From contig OX457052.1 in NCBI GenBank assembly GCA_949752735.1, forward strand, positions 14,626,668 through 14,690,667: a stretch of DNA of 64,000 nt, written 5' to 3'. Origin of the DNA: Lumbricus terrestris. Its lineage: Eukaryota > Annelida > Clitellata > Crassiclitellata > Lumbricidae. Below, one piece after another: positions 1-11,240 of this stretch; the first letter of the stretch is position 1; each line of letters opens with the position of its first letter. The position numbers and the translations under genes are program-made. A model generated the notes under the pieces. It saw only the letters and a program-made list of their open reading frames with translations. It was not told where the DNA came from and made no database searches.

Positions 1-97
1 GGTCAACAATCGAGAATGTATGGTTGGGTCAACAATCGAGAATGTATGGTTGGGTCAACAATCGAGAATGTATGGTTGGGTCAACAATCGAGAATGT
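1..97. repeat. 26-bp tandem repeat, about 3.8 copies, cut by window edge
   Basis: The unit begins ggtcaacaatcgagaatg and recurs at 1, 27, 53 and 79 with no visible change until the last copy degenerates near 97. The array probably continues upstream of the window. No coding signal is seen. Confidence 0.9.
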
Positions 98-1130
98 TGC
101 CTGCCTCTGTAACTGTCACGCTCATTTACTCAGCAGCGCTCCCGGCCCAACCACGGCTGATTGCAGAGTCTTAAAGGCATGCACGCTGGCCTGCTAGTTT
201 GTTCTTACTGCGCAGTGGGTAGCGAGTGCATTCTGACGTCATAAATTTGGGAGATTCTCAACCTTGAACATTTCAAAGCTGACAGAAATTTCTTTGCAAT
301 AATTGCTTTTGACAATCGACAGCATTAATACTTTGGATGAAGTTGTCGCCTTTGCAGCAGCGGTGTCAAGATCAAGTCAACAATTTTTGCACTTCAAGTA
401 TGAAGCATTTAGCTTGCAGATGAGATGATGACTTCAGTTGGAGTCAATAGTGTCATAGACGTATTCGAGGCGAAGGTGAATGAATTAAATGAGTAGGCCT
501 AGTAATTGATCTTGATGATCAGCAGGCCTACGTTCAGTTTCTGACAATGATGAAACGCCTCAGAAGACCGAACACCACCGTACGACACTGAAGGCGGAAT
601 GCCGCACTGTGTGCAGAACTCATCACTCACACAACGATTGAATTGACTCGCGACTCGCACCGGGGCGTCATAAATAATGTGTTGAAAGAAGCTAATATAG
701 GAAAGGCAGAGTCAAGATCGCATAGAGAGGCAGTTGAGATGCCTGAGCAGCTGAAAACAAATTTATCAAACCATATCGAAACGCACGCTGATCATGTAGG
801 TTGTTCAATGTACAACCTCGCACTCCAAGTATAGGGCTAACTGATCATACTGGTATCACTCAACTTTTAACCACTGGGTCTAAATAATCATTCCTTGTCT
901 ATTCCTCTGGGGTAATCCCAGTATAGGTCCATTGACTATAATTATGACTTTAGTTAACTAATTAAGTTTTCGCTTTGATTATTGCCTGATTAATTTGTTA
1001 TACTTGTGATGCCTTGTGTAACCTCATTACTGCCTTAGTGTGCTTGATACACAGTACACACGGACCAATAAAAACACTGATTTGATATACAGTTCCAGCC
1101 ATGCCTCTGATTCCACTAATGAAGTTGGAG
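98..1130. other. Non-coding stretch, no gene recognised
   Basis: Only short chance frames are present; the best is 63 residues at 643-834 with no recognisable motif. Near 122-165 there is a weak reverse-strand match to the L2-like retroposon tail (agcgctcccgg followed by ccaaccacggct), also seen at 39725. Nothing else is identifiable. Confidence 0.6.
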
Positions 1131-1162
<32 letters not shown>

Positions 1163-1212
1163 AGCAATCAATCAATCAATCAATCGAGCAATCAATCAAT
1201 CACTCAATCGTA
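1131..1212. repeat. (CAAT)n microsatellite
   Basis: Tetranucleotide CAAT repeats interrupted by two 'cgag' variants. It lies just left of a hAT-type element. Confidence 0.95.
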
Positions 1213-1255
1213 AGAGATAGAGAAGCCATGGATGCATTTGTGTCACTGATGACAC

Positions 1256-2374
1256 CAGTGGCGTAGCTAGCTTTTTGTGGGCCCGTGTGCAGGGTCCTGC
1301 ATGGGCCCCTGTTTGGCCCTGTAAGGCGGGTGTCTTTTCGTTCTTGCAATCAAGATCGCAAAACTAACCTATGGCATTTGCTATTAGGCCCAACACATGT
1401 AATACAACTCACTCAGAAAAAAACATGAATGCTGCAGCTGCACGAATGAGGCAGATGAACTAAAGTGTTATAGGCCTAACTGAAGCGATTTCCCAGTAGA
1501 ATTTAAAATCTATCACGTTGAAGACTTTTCCATCTTTAATATTAGCTGCCTACTTAAAACAATGCCATGGCCATATGGCATCATGGAGTTTTCTTTGTAG
1601 CATTTTTGTCTTCAAAAAATTTCGACCATCTATCAATTCCGGTCCATGATTTGCAATTTGCACACCAAAAACGATATAATCATCAATTTGTCTTAGTAGT
1701 CCCTACCTAAAAATAAGTTAGCAATATTCTTTACAAGTGCAAAATTGGTGAAATCACGTGATTCCGTAGAACCCTGATCCACACTGTCTTGCTCAATTTG
1801 GTGTCTACCTGATTTAGGGGCGAGAGCCTAGAAAAGTTGAGAGCAGTGTGAGAATTGTTGAAAAATAACTGGGGGGATTAGGCTATGATCCACGTGGAGT
1901 TGGGTTGTGAAAAGGTGAAAAGACTTAACTATGTGACCCTAAGAAAGACTAGCGAGGGTTGAACGACCTCAAAACCCGGGCAATCTTCACGCTGGTTGAG
2001 GGATAGGTCAGTTTACTACCGTTAGCCTACTATCCAGCATATGACCCGAATACACGAGCATGCCTGTGACAAGTATGAAGTTTTTGCAGCGCACCATTTT
2101 ATTGGAATAGGGGATACAAGAACGTGACAGATAGACGGATAGGATCACACCTACCCTAAACGATAGCATAGTCCCGCCTTTGACCTTTGCATATAGGAAA
2201 GCTTGTGAACGAAAATCAGCCTCGAGTATGATTCGTTTACTGTTCTCAACTAAAAACTGAATTAGACCTGTATTTTTCATTGTCGTTCACACACATTAGC
2301 GGAATTGCGCAATCAAGTTTTGACCGCCATAACTCGAGACGAAAAACAAGTTAAAGGGAATTCAGTATAATAGG

Positions 2375-2426
<52 letters not shown>

Positions 2427-2629
2427 CACGGTCGTTGACAGGCGTTAGTAAAGTACAGCCTAATGGCTACTGCAAGTATATGTTCACGAAATCTACATCT
2501 GTCACAAAAGAATGTGAATTACAAATTAGGTTAGATTATAGGCTAATAATTCAACAATCTCCGTGGGCCCCTGGAGGTCGTGGGCCCGTGTGCTTTGCAC
2601 ACATTGCACACATGGTAGCTACGCCACTG
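1256..2629. mobile_element. Non-autonomous hAT-type element, 1.37 kb
   Basis: The left end reads cagtggcgtagcta, and the right end is its exact reverse complement (14 bp). The flanks carry a perfect 8-bp duplication, gatgacac, at 1248-1255 and 2630-2637, the size expected for hAT superfamily insertion. Subterminal blocks rich in gggcccgtgtgc occur at both ends in inverted orientation. No long reading frame lies inside, so it would depend on a transposase elsewhere. A (GCCT)n array sits within it. Confidence 0.88.
2374..2427. repeat. (GCCT)n microsatellite
   Basis: About 13 uninterrupted cctg units inside the hAT-type element at 1256-2629. Confidence 0.95.
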
Positions 2630-2637
2630 GATGACAC

Positions 2638-3052
2638 CATCATCTCTGTCCGAACTGCAAAAGAGCGAATTTTTGGTGACGGTGAAATACCGACTCCTAT
2701 ATATTCACAGGCAATTGCTTGTCCTTCAGCTGCTGTAAATCCAAGCACAGAAGATGGAGAATAATAGAAAGACAACAACAATAGCCTATAGTAATCATCA
2801 TCATCATTGTTTAATTTTATACTTACACAACGCTGTATGATTACAATATTAATAGTAAGACGGATGCTCACAAGTTATAACATGAGTCGAATTAAACTGT
2901 CGGCGGCCATGCAAGGCATCTATTAGTTAGTCCTACTACTGATTTTACAAACGTCATCTGCCGAATGGAAGGTTCAGTCAACCTTATAAGAGAGGGTAGT
3001 GGGAGGGGCGCTATACAAATTTCAATAATGAATGAATGAATGAATGAATCTT
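2638..3052. other. Non-coding; ends in L2-like retroposon tail with (GAAT)n
   Basis: Nothing recognisable until about 3001-3050, where ggaggggcgctatacaaatt is followed by aatgaatgaatgaatg. This matches the 3' tail shared by the SINE copies of this window, so it is a 5'-truncated retroposon end. Confidence 0.6.
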
Positions 3053-3152
3053 TGCGTCAGAGTGTTACCATTACCCTAAACCTCTCCGCAAGACTTGCAG
3101 CGGTTGCACTTGCACGGGATGTTATCCAATGAAGGTTTGATTGCAAGACAGT

Positions 3153-3579
3153 TGGGAACTGCTGATTCGGCAAATAGTGGGAACTGCTGATTCGGCAAAT
3201 AGTGGGAACTGCTGATTCGGCAAATAGTGGGAACTGCTGATTCGGCAAATAGTGGGAACTGCTGATTCGGCAAATAGTGTGAACTGCTGATTCGGCAAAT
3301 AGTGTGAACTGCTGATTCGGCAAATAGTGTGAACTGCTGATTCGGCAAATAGTGGGAACTGCTGATTCGGCAAATAGTGGGAACTGCTGATTCGGCAAAT
3401 AGTGGGAACTGTTGATTCGGCAAATAGTGGGAACTGCTGATTCGGCAAATAGTGGGAACTGCTGTATCGGCAAATAGTGGGAACTGCTGATTCGGCAAAT
3501 AGTGGGAACTGTTGATTCGGCAAATAGTGGGAACTTCTGATTCGGCAAATAGTGGGAACTGCTGATTCGACAAATAGTG
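3153..3579. repeat. 25-bp minisatellite, about 17 copies
   Basis: The unit is gggaactgctgattcggcaa plus atagt. Copies differ only at a few sites (gggaac or gtgaac, gctg or gttg). Because 25 is not a multiple of 3 and the minus-strand unit has no stop in any register, all three minus frames stay open and give 163-173 residue chains with a 25-residue period. These are by-products of the array, not genes. Confidence 0.95.
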
Positions 3580-3809
3580 ACAGTGCAATTTCTAAGAGAA
3601 GGAAGTCATTGGTTGAACTGTTGAATGAATTACGGTATGCCAACAGTCACAGAACCTTCAGGAACAAGCGGTATATATAAATCATGATGTTCTGGAAATT
3701 TATAGGTCTAATTACATGTACTTCTCCAGTAGGTTGGCCTACACAGTCACACTCTTGATATCTCATTTCTGTACGAGAAAATCCGGCTGTATACATTTCT
3801 ACATAGACT

Positions 3810-4552
3810 CATAGAGGCCGTTATCAAAATGTCCACAGGGGCAACGGTCCCCCCAATGAAGTCATCAACTTTTTTGGCGGCGAAAAATAAAAAAAATTGG
3901 AGAAAAAAGAAAAAAAAGGTCATCAACTTTTTTGGCGGCGAAAATAGATTTTTTTCCGAGATTTCGCCGATCGTCAGAAATTTTAGGCCGGTGACACGAA
4001 ACGGAGTATCCCCCTGAAAGCTATCCGGGGGGATGAATTAATCTATCCCTCAGGATGGAATTAACCGGTCTATACTATCCATCCGGGGGGATAAACCATT
4101 CTATCCCCTTTTTTGAAAAATGCGCATAATAAAAAAATTATGCTGTAATCAAAATGTAAAGTGACTCTAATTGTTTAAAGTGTCCTAAGCAATGCTCATA
4201 TAAAGGCAACTCGAATTTATTTAGTGACTCTGAGTGTTCTTAAGTGTTTTAAATGTTTTAAGTGCTCTAAAAACAGGGCAAAACAAATTATCTAGTAGGA
4301 ATAAACATACCTGTTAGTGTCATTGTTCAAAACAAAGCAGATGAAAATTAATTTGCCCAAAAAAATACACGCGGACTCGTTTTTTTCGACTTTTTTTAAT
4401 TTGGGGGATACAATTAATACGGGGGATACTCTATTTCGTGACACCGGCAAAAGATGACAATTTTTCTGAAACACTCAGCCATTCGTCCATCAAAAAATCT
4501 CGCGTCTTTCCATCCCCCCCCCCCCAAGTCTCCGCCCAGGTCTCCGCCTATG
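3810..4552. mobile_element. Probable hAT-type MITE relative, no clear target duplication
   Basis: The right part (4480-4552, ending tctccgcctatg) is the reverse complement of the left end of the well-bounded MITE at 34709-34953, including gtctttccatcccccc and ctccgcccaggtctccgcc. The left part (tccacaggggcaacggtccccccaatg) matches that MITE's other end. A pair of cggtgacacgaaacggagta / gtgacaccgg blocks is inverted inside. The exact left border is uncertain, and I find no matching 8-bp flanks. Confidence 0.5.
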
Positions 4553-5265
4553 GTGATGTTTAGGGATGAAATGACGATGGATGTGAGGAGGAGAAGAGGA
4601 AGAATCAGGATAGGATTTGTGAAAGAGCAATGTTTTCAGTTTTGAGTGAAAGACCTGTGGCGAGATAGCGAGAGGTGGAGTTTTGGTGAGCTCGTACGAT
4701 GGGTCGGAAGTTTGCCGTAGTGCTGGCGGAAGTTTGTTCCAAAAAGGTAGGTCAATTTGCAGCTCCAACTTTCACTCAGTAGACTATTACATAAATTGAA
4801 TTTAAACCCAATGCAATGCACGCGAACTAGGCCTAAATCTTGAAATGTACGTTTGTTTCTTAGCAAAATCATTTGAATTTATTTCTCGAATTCTTTCAGG
4901 CTGATGAGTGAATATTGCCCATCTATCGTCGGTCTATAGGTCATGCATAATGTATTACTGTGTAGATGATCGATGTAGCTGTGTGATTGATTGAGTGACT
5001 GGCTAATTGCGATCGTGACTGAATGGCTAATTGGTCTGGACAATATTATGAACTACGCTTCAAGCACACGATTAGCTCCATTGATTGGTTTGCACCGCGA
5101 GAAGCGCTATATAAATTTATGGATTCAATGCAATGCGATCGAGCTTTTGGCATAATAATTAGGCAATCGATAAATAGTAATCTCTGTTATGAACTTCCTC
5201 GCCGTTAATTCTTTGTTCCGTTTGCGCAAGCGTTTGAAAACCATTTTCTTTTATCGTAATAATAA
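4553..5265. other. Non-coding; L2-like tail fragment near 5087-5125
   Basis: No gene is seen. The block gcgagaagcgctatataaat resembles the retroposon tail consensus (ggggcgctatataaat). The rest is not identifiable. Confidence 0.5.
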
Positions 5266-5352
5266 TATTCTCTTTATTCAACAATCCGGTTGACAGACCG
5301 CAGCCGGTTACAGTGTGCAATTATGCAGTTTAAACAATTCATAAGAACGGAG
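5266..5352 (-). mobile_element. SINE-B 3' fragment
   Basis: On the reverse strand this reads gttcttatgaattgtttaaa, then ccggctgcggtctgtcaacc, then ggattgttgaataaag and short att repeats. It matches the 3' half of the copies at 20045-20293 and 61728-61996. The 5' half is missing. Confidence 0.75.
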
Positions 5353-6390
5353 ATCACAGAATAGGCCTACACTAATCTTAACTATAGGCCTATAGGCTAC
5401 CAACTGAGCAGACAGCCTGCAATAATCCCCGTGGTCTGGTGTAGTCAAGTCGGGAGCGCATCTGGAAGAGTTTCTTGTGAAGTGGTGCTAAAAAAATTGA
5501 AATAACGATTATGATTTGCACGTGGCAATGAGTTATGTAGCGCAGCTTTATCTTGCAATGTCGTGTAGTTATCTGTGTGGATAGATATAGACCAAGTGGA
5601 TATAGGTTCAATTTATCGGATTGATCTGCAACTCTATTCGCAGCTCGATATCGCATGTGGAGCTTTACCGTGCATCGCTCGTAGCCTGCCTGACTCGTTA
5701 AACTGATTATCGGGTTCGTCTCAGCCTAAGGTCAGTGAGCAATGAGCATACTAAAGACGAACTAATGAAGGATGACTTTTGTAGATTAGCTAACATGTTC
5801 GAACTCAGCTGCTGTTGAGGGGCATGACTGCCAGTGCAGCCATATAATCAAAACAAATAGCTAGAACGATTATAGTTGTAATGATGAACAAAATCAATCT
5901 TCTTGCACCGTCGTTTTAACCCCGAAGCTAACTGTGAAAACAGCACCTACGGACTTAGCCACTGTTAGTTTGTACTTACACGTGAAAATGAGAAAATAGC
6001 AGTGTCCGTTTGATTGTCAGTTTCCTTGTATGTCTCTGTGTTTTAATGGTCGATGTCTACGTGTTTTGTCTGAGTACAAGTAATGAGCCACTTTAGCACA
6101 GTTATGGTCGCCACTTCGATATTTCGTTTTCACTGGCGCCGAAATTGACTTCAGGCACTTACATTATTATAGGCTGCTAAGATGATAGCAAGAAGCTATA
6201 TAAATGTTCACATTCATACATACACATCTACGTGATGACACACAATATATGTCTGTTGTTCTACAAGCTTTTCGAAAATAACGTGAATAGACCTACATGT
6301 ATCTGGATCGGGTGAATGCAGTTGAATGACCCGCCGGTGATTGTATATATCTGCAACGGAATTGCGCTAAAAAACTTCGCCACTGCTCGA
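5353..6390. other. Non-coding, nothing recognised
   Basis: AT-rich sequence with several TAGGCCTA palindromes (for example 5363 and 5388). The longest frame is an 88-residue minus-strand one with no motif. Confidence 0.5.
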
Positions 6391-6394
6391 ACTT

Positions 6395-6490
6395 AATTGG
6401 AAGTTCAAGTGCCAGTCCAAAGCCTGGAGAAAGGAGGAGGAGGAGGCAACACTAAATATCGTTGAGATGACACATAAGCAGCAACAACAG
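6395..6490 (+). repeat. Dispersed repeat family C, copy 1 (divergent)
   Basis: It contains aagtgccagtccaaagcctg followed by gagaaaggaggaggagg and caacactaaatatcgttgag. The family core is gccagtcccaagcctggata then aaggaggagggcgacactaa. It is more diverged than the other copies. Confidence 0.7.
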
Positions 6491-6997
6491 TTAAAGTTTT
6501 AAAATACAAGCTTGTTGCCTATAGTATAACTGATTAATAGACCTAACTTATATCAGTTATCAACCTCGTGCAGTAGGCCTATGTATATACTAGGATAATA
6601 CTTTAACTAACTGGTATGGATTCAACTATTTTTGTTTCTATTGAAATAGTAGGATTTTAGAAACGAGAGCCAGTTCAAGTGATTAATATGCTTATGTTCC
6701 TGCTACATGTGTTTGTTCCGATTTGTTATTAAATGCTGAAAGAAAACGGATATATCGCATCGGTTGTAGAAATACTCAGAATTGTGGTTGCTGATCTGTA
6801 CTAGTACAGAAGCATGACAGTGGAGAATTCGTCCAGTTTTGACTGTTATTTCTTTAAATGATGAGCTCGTTATTGTCAATGAATTGTGAAAAACATCTTA
6901 CAAACTAAGACGCAGGCTTACTTAAACAAAGTGCTATAAAAATGTTGCGTCAATTGCAATTCAATGCATAGATGTAGTAGAAATGACTGTCCAAGCA
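6491..6997. other. Non-coding, nothing recognised
   Basis: AT-rich, no sustained reading frame and no recognisable repeat. Confidence 0.5.
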
Positions 6998-7270
6998 CTC
7001 CTGAGTAGATTACTTGAATGGGCGCTATATAAATTTATGGAATGAATGACTGAATAAATAAATGAATGAATGAATAAATAAATAAATGAATGACTGAATG
7101 AGTAAATGAATGACTGAATGAATAAATGAATGACTGAATAAATAAAAATAAATGAATGAATGAATAAAAATAAATGAATGAATGAATAAAAATAAATGAA
7201 TGACTGATTAAATAAAAATGAATGACTGAATAAGCAAATGAATGACTGAATAAATAAATGAATGGCTGAA
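6998..7270 (+). repeat. L2-like retroposon tail followed by (GAAT)n/(AAAT)n array
   Basis: cctgagtagattacttgaat, then gggcgctatataaatttatg, is the shared retroposon tail. It runs straight into 220 bp of GAAT, GACT and AAAT units. The 120-residue minus frame over it is microsatellite read-through. Confidence 0.85.
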
Positions 7271-7516
7271 GGAACGAATGAAAGAAGGAATCTACGAACA
7301 GAAGGCGCAGTAAACAGTCGCACGGCCTAAGAAATCCGATCGATAGCTATATCTTTAAATCACCGTCGTGTGTATGAGATTGTTTTTATGCAATGCAGAA
7401 GGTTACCGTACATTGCTTCAATATGCCAAGTGGCTTTAGTAGCCTATACGCTGCTTTGCGTTCGTCGACCCAATCATCGCTCAAACACTCCTTCGTTGAT
7501 AGCCATCGACGACGCT

Positions 7517-7562
7517 GGCTTCAGTCAATGGCTTCAGTCGATGGCTTCAGTCGATGGCTTCT
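7517..7562. repeat. 13-bp tandem repeat, about 3.5 copies
   Basis: The unit is ggcttcagtcgat, with one variant (ggcttcagtcaat). It is short and local, and no function is evident. Confidence 0.85.
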
Positions 7563-7709
7563 CACGAGGGAGGATTAGCCTATAAGTCTGTACACCGGAG
7601 ACTTCTTATTGCGACGCTGGTTCACTTTTGACGCGACTTCTCTTATAACGCGGCCTCGGACATGACTCCTAAATAAATGCAGCTATATGAAAGAATAATC
7701 ATTATTAGG

Positions 7710-8145
7710 CCGACTTGAATGGTAAGTTTCTTTTAAAAAGCTACAGTAAAAAAAATCGCTAGTACTTGAAGTGGTAAGGTTTTTTAATGCTAAGGTAAAA
7801 AAAAGTCGCTAGTACTTGAAGTGGTAAGGTTTTTTCAATGCTAACGTAAAAAAAATCGCTAGTAGGCTACTTGAAGTGGTAAGGTTTTTTAATGCTAAGG
7901 TAAAAAAAAGTCGCTAGTACTTGAAGTGGTAAGGTTTTTTAATGCTAAGATAAAAAAAGTCGTTATTATTTGAAACGGTATATAGGGCCTACAGGTTCTT
8001 TTAAATAACCACAGTAAAGGAACTCGTTATTACTTGAAATGGTATGGTTCTTTCCTATCGCTACAGTAAAAGAGCAATATACTGAATTGGCAAGGTCCTT
8101 TATATAGTTACAGTAAATGAATTTCACAATTACCTGACATGGTTA
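7710..8145. repeat. 50-bp satellite, conserved core and decayed edges
   Basis: The core unit includes tcgctagtacttgaagtggt and aaggttttttaatgctaagg. Register marks fall at 7756, 7806, 7856, 7911 and 7960, spacings of 50, 50, 55 and 49. Downstream units to about 8145 and one upstream unit at 7710 are still alignable but strongly diverged. Confidence 0.9.
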
Positions 8146-8324
8146 CTCCGTCACTACACTTGTACTCTGGTAGTGCAACTCCAAAGCTTGGGCAAAAATG
8201 GTTTACTATAAAATATAGGGCGACGCTAGGGATTCATGTTGTCACGCACTGTCGTTAAGCTGAAACCACTATTACTAGGCTATCTGAAGTGGTTAGCAGC
8301 CTATAGTCCCCCATTATAATTTCA

Positions 8325-8425
8325 GTTTTACCGACACTTTGTAATAACAAAGATCATTAGCGTCACCCTCCTCCTTTATCCAGACTTGGGACTGGCACTG
8401 GCAGAGTGCGAACAGCGGTGGAGTT
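8325..8425 (-). repeat. Dispersed repeat family C, copy 2
   Basis: On the plus strand it reads caaagatcattagcgtcacc, then ctcctcctttatccagactt, then gggactggcactggcagagt. This is the reverse complement of the family consensus. Confidence 0.85.
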
Positions 8426-8532
8426 AAAGTGGATATGAATTGGTCACTAAAAAGACTTCCAGAGACTGTATTGAACGGTTTTCCGTGTCCTAGAGGAGGG
8501 AGTGAGAGATGGATGGAGCGAATGAAAGGATG

Positions 8533-8914
8533 CAGTGGCGTATAGCCAAAGGGGGTTCGGGGGTTAACCCCCCCCCCATTGGTTTAGGAAAACAGTTTTT
8601 AAGGTTATTTATCCACAGCTGTTCTCAATTTCATAAACTGTTGAAGACTGTTTTATTCGCTTGATCTCGGCCGGGAACGCTTCTGAGTATGTACCTTGAA
8701 GGGGCGCTATATAAATTACGATTGATTGATTGATTAAATAAGAAAAACAATTGCTTGTAGTAACATTAAATTGTTTTTCTGACTTTATTCCCTTTGTTAC
8801 TTTATTCCCTTTTTATTTACTGTAATACTGTTGGGTTGGTGTCAGGAGGGGCATCGGGCCAGGCCATAAAACCCCCAAACCACCCTCCATCATAAATTCC
8901 TGGCTACGCCTCTG
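8533..8914. mobile_element. hAT-type MITE with a retroposon tail inserted
   Basis: The left end is cagtggcgtatagccaaagg and the right end is the inverted tggctacgcctctg. The flanks are aaaggatg (8525-8532) and gaaggatg (8915-8922), an 8-bp duplication with one change. The interior matches the element at 18328-18583 in reverse orientation, including the aagaaaaacaattg blocks and the 'gaca/ggtgtcagg' segment, so the two are family members. Confidence 0.8.
8668..8745 (+). mobile_element. SINE/L2-like 3' tail inserted in the MITE
   Basis: cgggaacgcttctgagtatg, then taccttgaaggggcgctata, then taaattacgattgattgatt. It is a 5'-truncated retroposon end with a GATT repeat as its tail. The sister MITE at 18328 lacks it, so it is a later insertion. 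Confidence 0.8.
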
Positions 8915-8922
8915 GAAGGATG

Positions 8923-9417
8923 GATATCACTTCTGTCTGTTAGCCGGCGTTTGAACGATTAGATCTGTAAGAGGCAGATTTCATATCGTCAGTTGGCGAA
9001 AGATTAGACTGCAGTCTTGAGTCTCAGTCTATATTGAATAACAACATAAATCGTCCGATATCAGTGAAGACCGTTACAATATTGACGCTCTCACTTTCTC
9101 GTCTAAGAGCATTTCTCGCAGAATTCCATTTTCATAAACTGATATTATACTAGAGACAGATATCGTCCATATGACTGACAATGTCTAGATGTTTGAACTA
9201 GATGCTTTTGTTATGTTTTTGACGGCTATATTAAATGCGAATGTCTGCTTTGAATGTTATTTAAAAATACTGGATTTGTTCCGTCAAGTTACGCAAGTAG
9301 GCTACGTGGCATTTGTAAACTGTGTTTGTGACGATAATACAGTCGATTAATAATTATTGGTCGATATATATTTAGCAGTTGATCTAAGGTTGAAGTATTG
9401 ACTTAAAATGACACACA
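8923..9417. other. Non-coding, nothing recognised
   Basis: No long frame, terminal repeat or RNA gene signal is seen. Confidence 0.5.
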
Positions 9418-9500
9418 GTGAGATAGACAGACACATAGAAAGACAGAGAGACACACAGACAAACAGACATACAGACAAACAGACAGACAAACAAACAGAC
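9418..9500. repeat. Degenerate (ACAG)n microsatellite
   Basis: Alternating gaca, aaca and agac units. Confidence 0.9.
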
Positions 9501-9734
9501 CGACGCCCAGGTATGCCACAGATAATGAGAAAATAAACTATTGAAAGGAATGACGATAAGGAGGCATGTTAACGAAGGATATGAAGAGATTGGTTGAAAG
9601 AGATAGAAAAAAGGGAATAGTATCCAACCAGAAGAATAGAGATAGAACGATGATAAAGGAACGAAATTAATTTAGAAATATCAGTATAGTATCATTATAA
9701 TCACCATTATTTATAGACTATTACTAATCCTCAA

Positions 9735-9960
9735 CCGCAACCGCCCCACCACCACCACCACTACCACCAACGCTACCATCACCACCATCACCGCTATACT
9801 TCTTCTACTACTATTACTATACTTTTACAACTACTACTACCATTACTACAACTACTACTACTACTACATCAAATGGAGAATTAACAATAGTAGCACTGCA
9901 GCAGTTGGAGTAGTAGTAGTGGTAGTAGTAGTACTACTACTACTGCTACTACTGCTGCTG

Positions 9961-10022
<62 letters not shown>

Positions 10023-10023
10023 G
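9735..10023. repeat. ACC/ACT trinucleotide arrays with an inverted junction
   Basis: Cca and ctact arrays switch to gtagtagtagtggtagtagt and then to ctactactactactactact. The strand switch near 9905-9935 lets the array fold back on itself. Confidence 0.9.
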
Positions 10024-10639
10024 CAAGTGCTAATAATTGTTAATTTGATATATGCTCCACTAGCTAATGAATGACCAGCAGTAGAAGAGGCTGAGTAGAC
10101 CTAATTGTGAGCGATGGCCTGCTTACGGTCCTCTACATGCGATGTAGATGTGATGTACAAGATGTGTACTCAAATGACATCTCATGGTCGACTCGCCTGC
10201 ACCTGCAGCAGTCCACATGGGCACTATACACGCCAAGCGTTTTATCCTGTCAACCATCGTTCTTTATACAAGACATGGTGGTCAGTCTAGAGGGAGTTGC
10301 CTGCAGCAGGCGGAGACGGAGGAGGGAGTAACGAATAGAGAGTGCTGTCGCCCTCCTCTGCCATTAGTCATTTTGTTGAAGCGTGCTAACGTCAGACAAT
10401 CGTATCGTTCTTCGGCATCTTCTTCCTCTTCTTCTTCCTCGTCGTCTTGGGTTTCAGACCATCACGATGTGATAGCATTCAGCTGCTGCGTCTGCTGCCA
10501 GCATCACACGACACCACCACCACCACCAGCAGCAGCAGCAGCAACCAGCTGGGGTTCAGATGCGAAGAGATCGATAGGAATCGATCTAGATACGCCAGAT
10601 GAAAGGAATGGATACGTAAGATGAAAGGAAAGAGAGATG
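10024..10639. other. Non-coding with short CCA/GCA and TCT arrays
   Basis: A 146-residue plus frame runs from 10184 to 10624, but its Ser-rich and Pro/Ala-rich segments come from the tcttcttcc array (10420-10445) and the ccaccacc/gcagcagca array (10511-10545). I do not call a gene. Confidence 0.5.
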
Positions 10640-11240
10640 GAAAAAGAAATACTAAGGCTTCAGTAAGTAAATGAGCAAGTGAGATAGTGAGATAGCGAGT
10701 AACCGAGTGAGTCACCAACTGAGTGAGTCAGTGAGAGAGTGAGTGAGTGGCGAGTGGGTGAGCAATTGAGTCAGTGAGCAATTATGTGAGTGAGTGAGTG
10801 AGTGAGTTAGAGGGAGAGAAAGTGAGCGAATAAGTATGTGGCATGTGAGTGAGTGATCAATTGAGTGAGTGAGCAAGGAAGCAGTTGAGTGAGTGAGTGA
10901 GGGAGTGAATGAGTGAGCAATTGAGTGAGGGAGCAATTGAGTGAGTAGCGAGTGAGCTAATGAGCAATTGAGTTAGTGAGCAATTGAGGAGTCGAGTGAG
11001 TGAGTGAGTTAACGAAAGCGTACTTTCGGAATGGAAAAAAGTATGACTGAATGAACAAGTGCACAAATGGGCATGCGTATCAGCGAATGATTGAGCCAGT
11101 GAGCGAGCAAGTGAGTGCACGAGTGAATGAGTAAGTGCACGGTTGAGTAAGTAAATGAGTGGATGATTGAGCAAGTGAGCGAGAAAGTGAGTTACTTATT
11201 GAATGAAATGCGTAAATGCATGGATGAGCAAGCGAATGAA
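10640..11240. repeat. Degenerate (GAGT)n array, about 600 bp
   Basis: Gtga/gagt units interrupted by gcaattgagtgagtg blocks recur throughout. The His/Ser/Leu-rich minus frames over it (74-105 residues) are read-through. Confidence 0.9.

Noticed and set aside
1..3579. Possible CRISPR-like arrays in the 26-bp and 25-bp repeats
   Set aside because: Units are contiguous with no unique spacers, and the sequence is eukaryotic.
3057..3643. Three overlapping 163-173 residue minus-strand frames with a 25-residue repeat
   Set aside because: They are the three reading frames of one 25-bp stop-free minisatellite.
10184..10624. 146-residue plus frame
   Set aside because: Largely TCT, CCA and GCA repeat translation with no domain.
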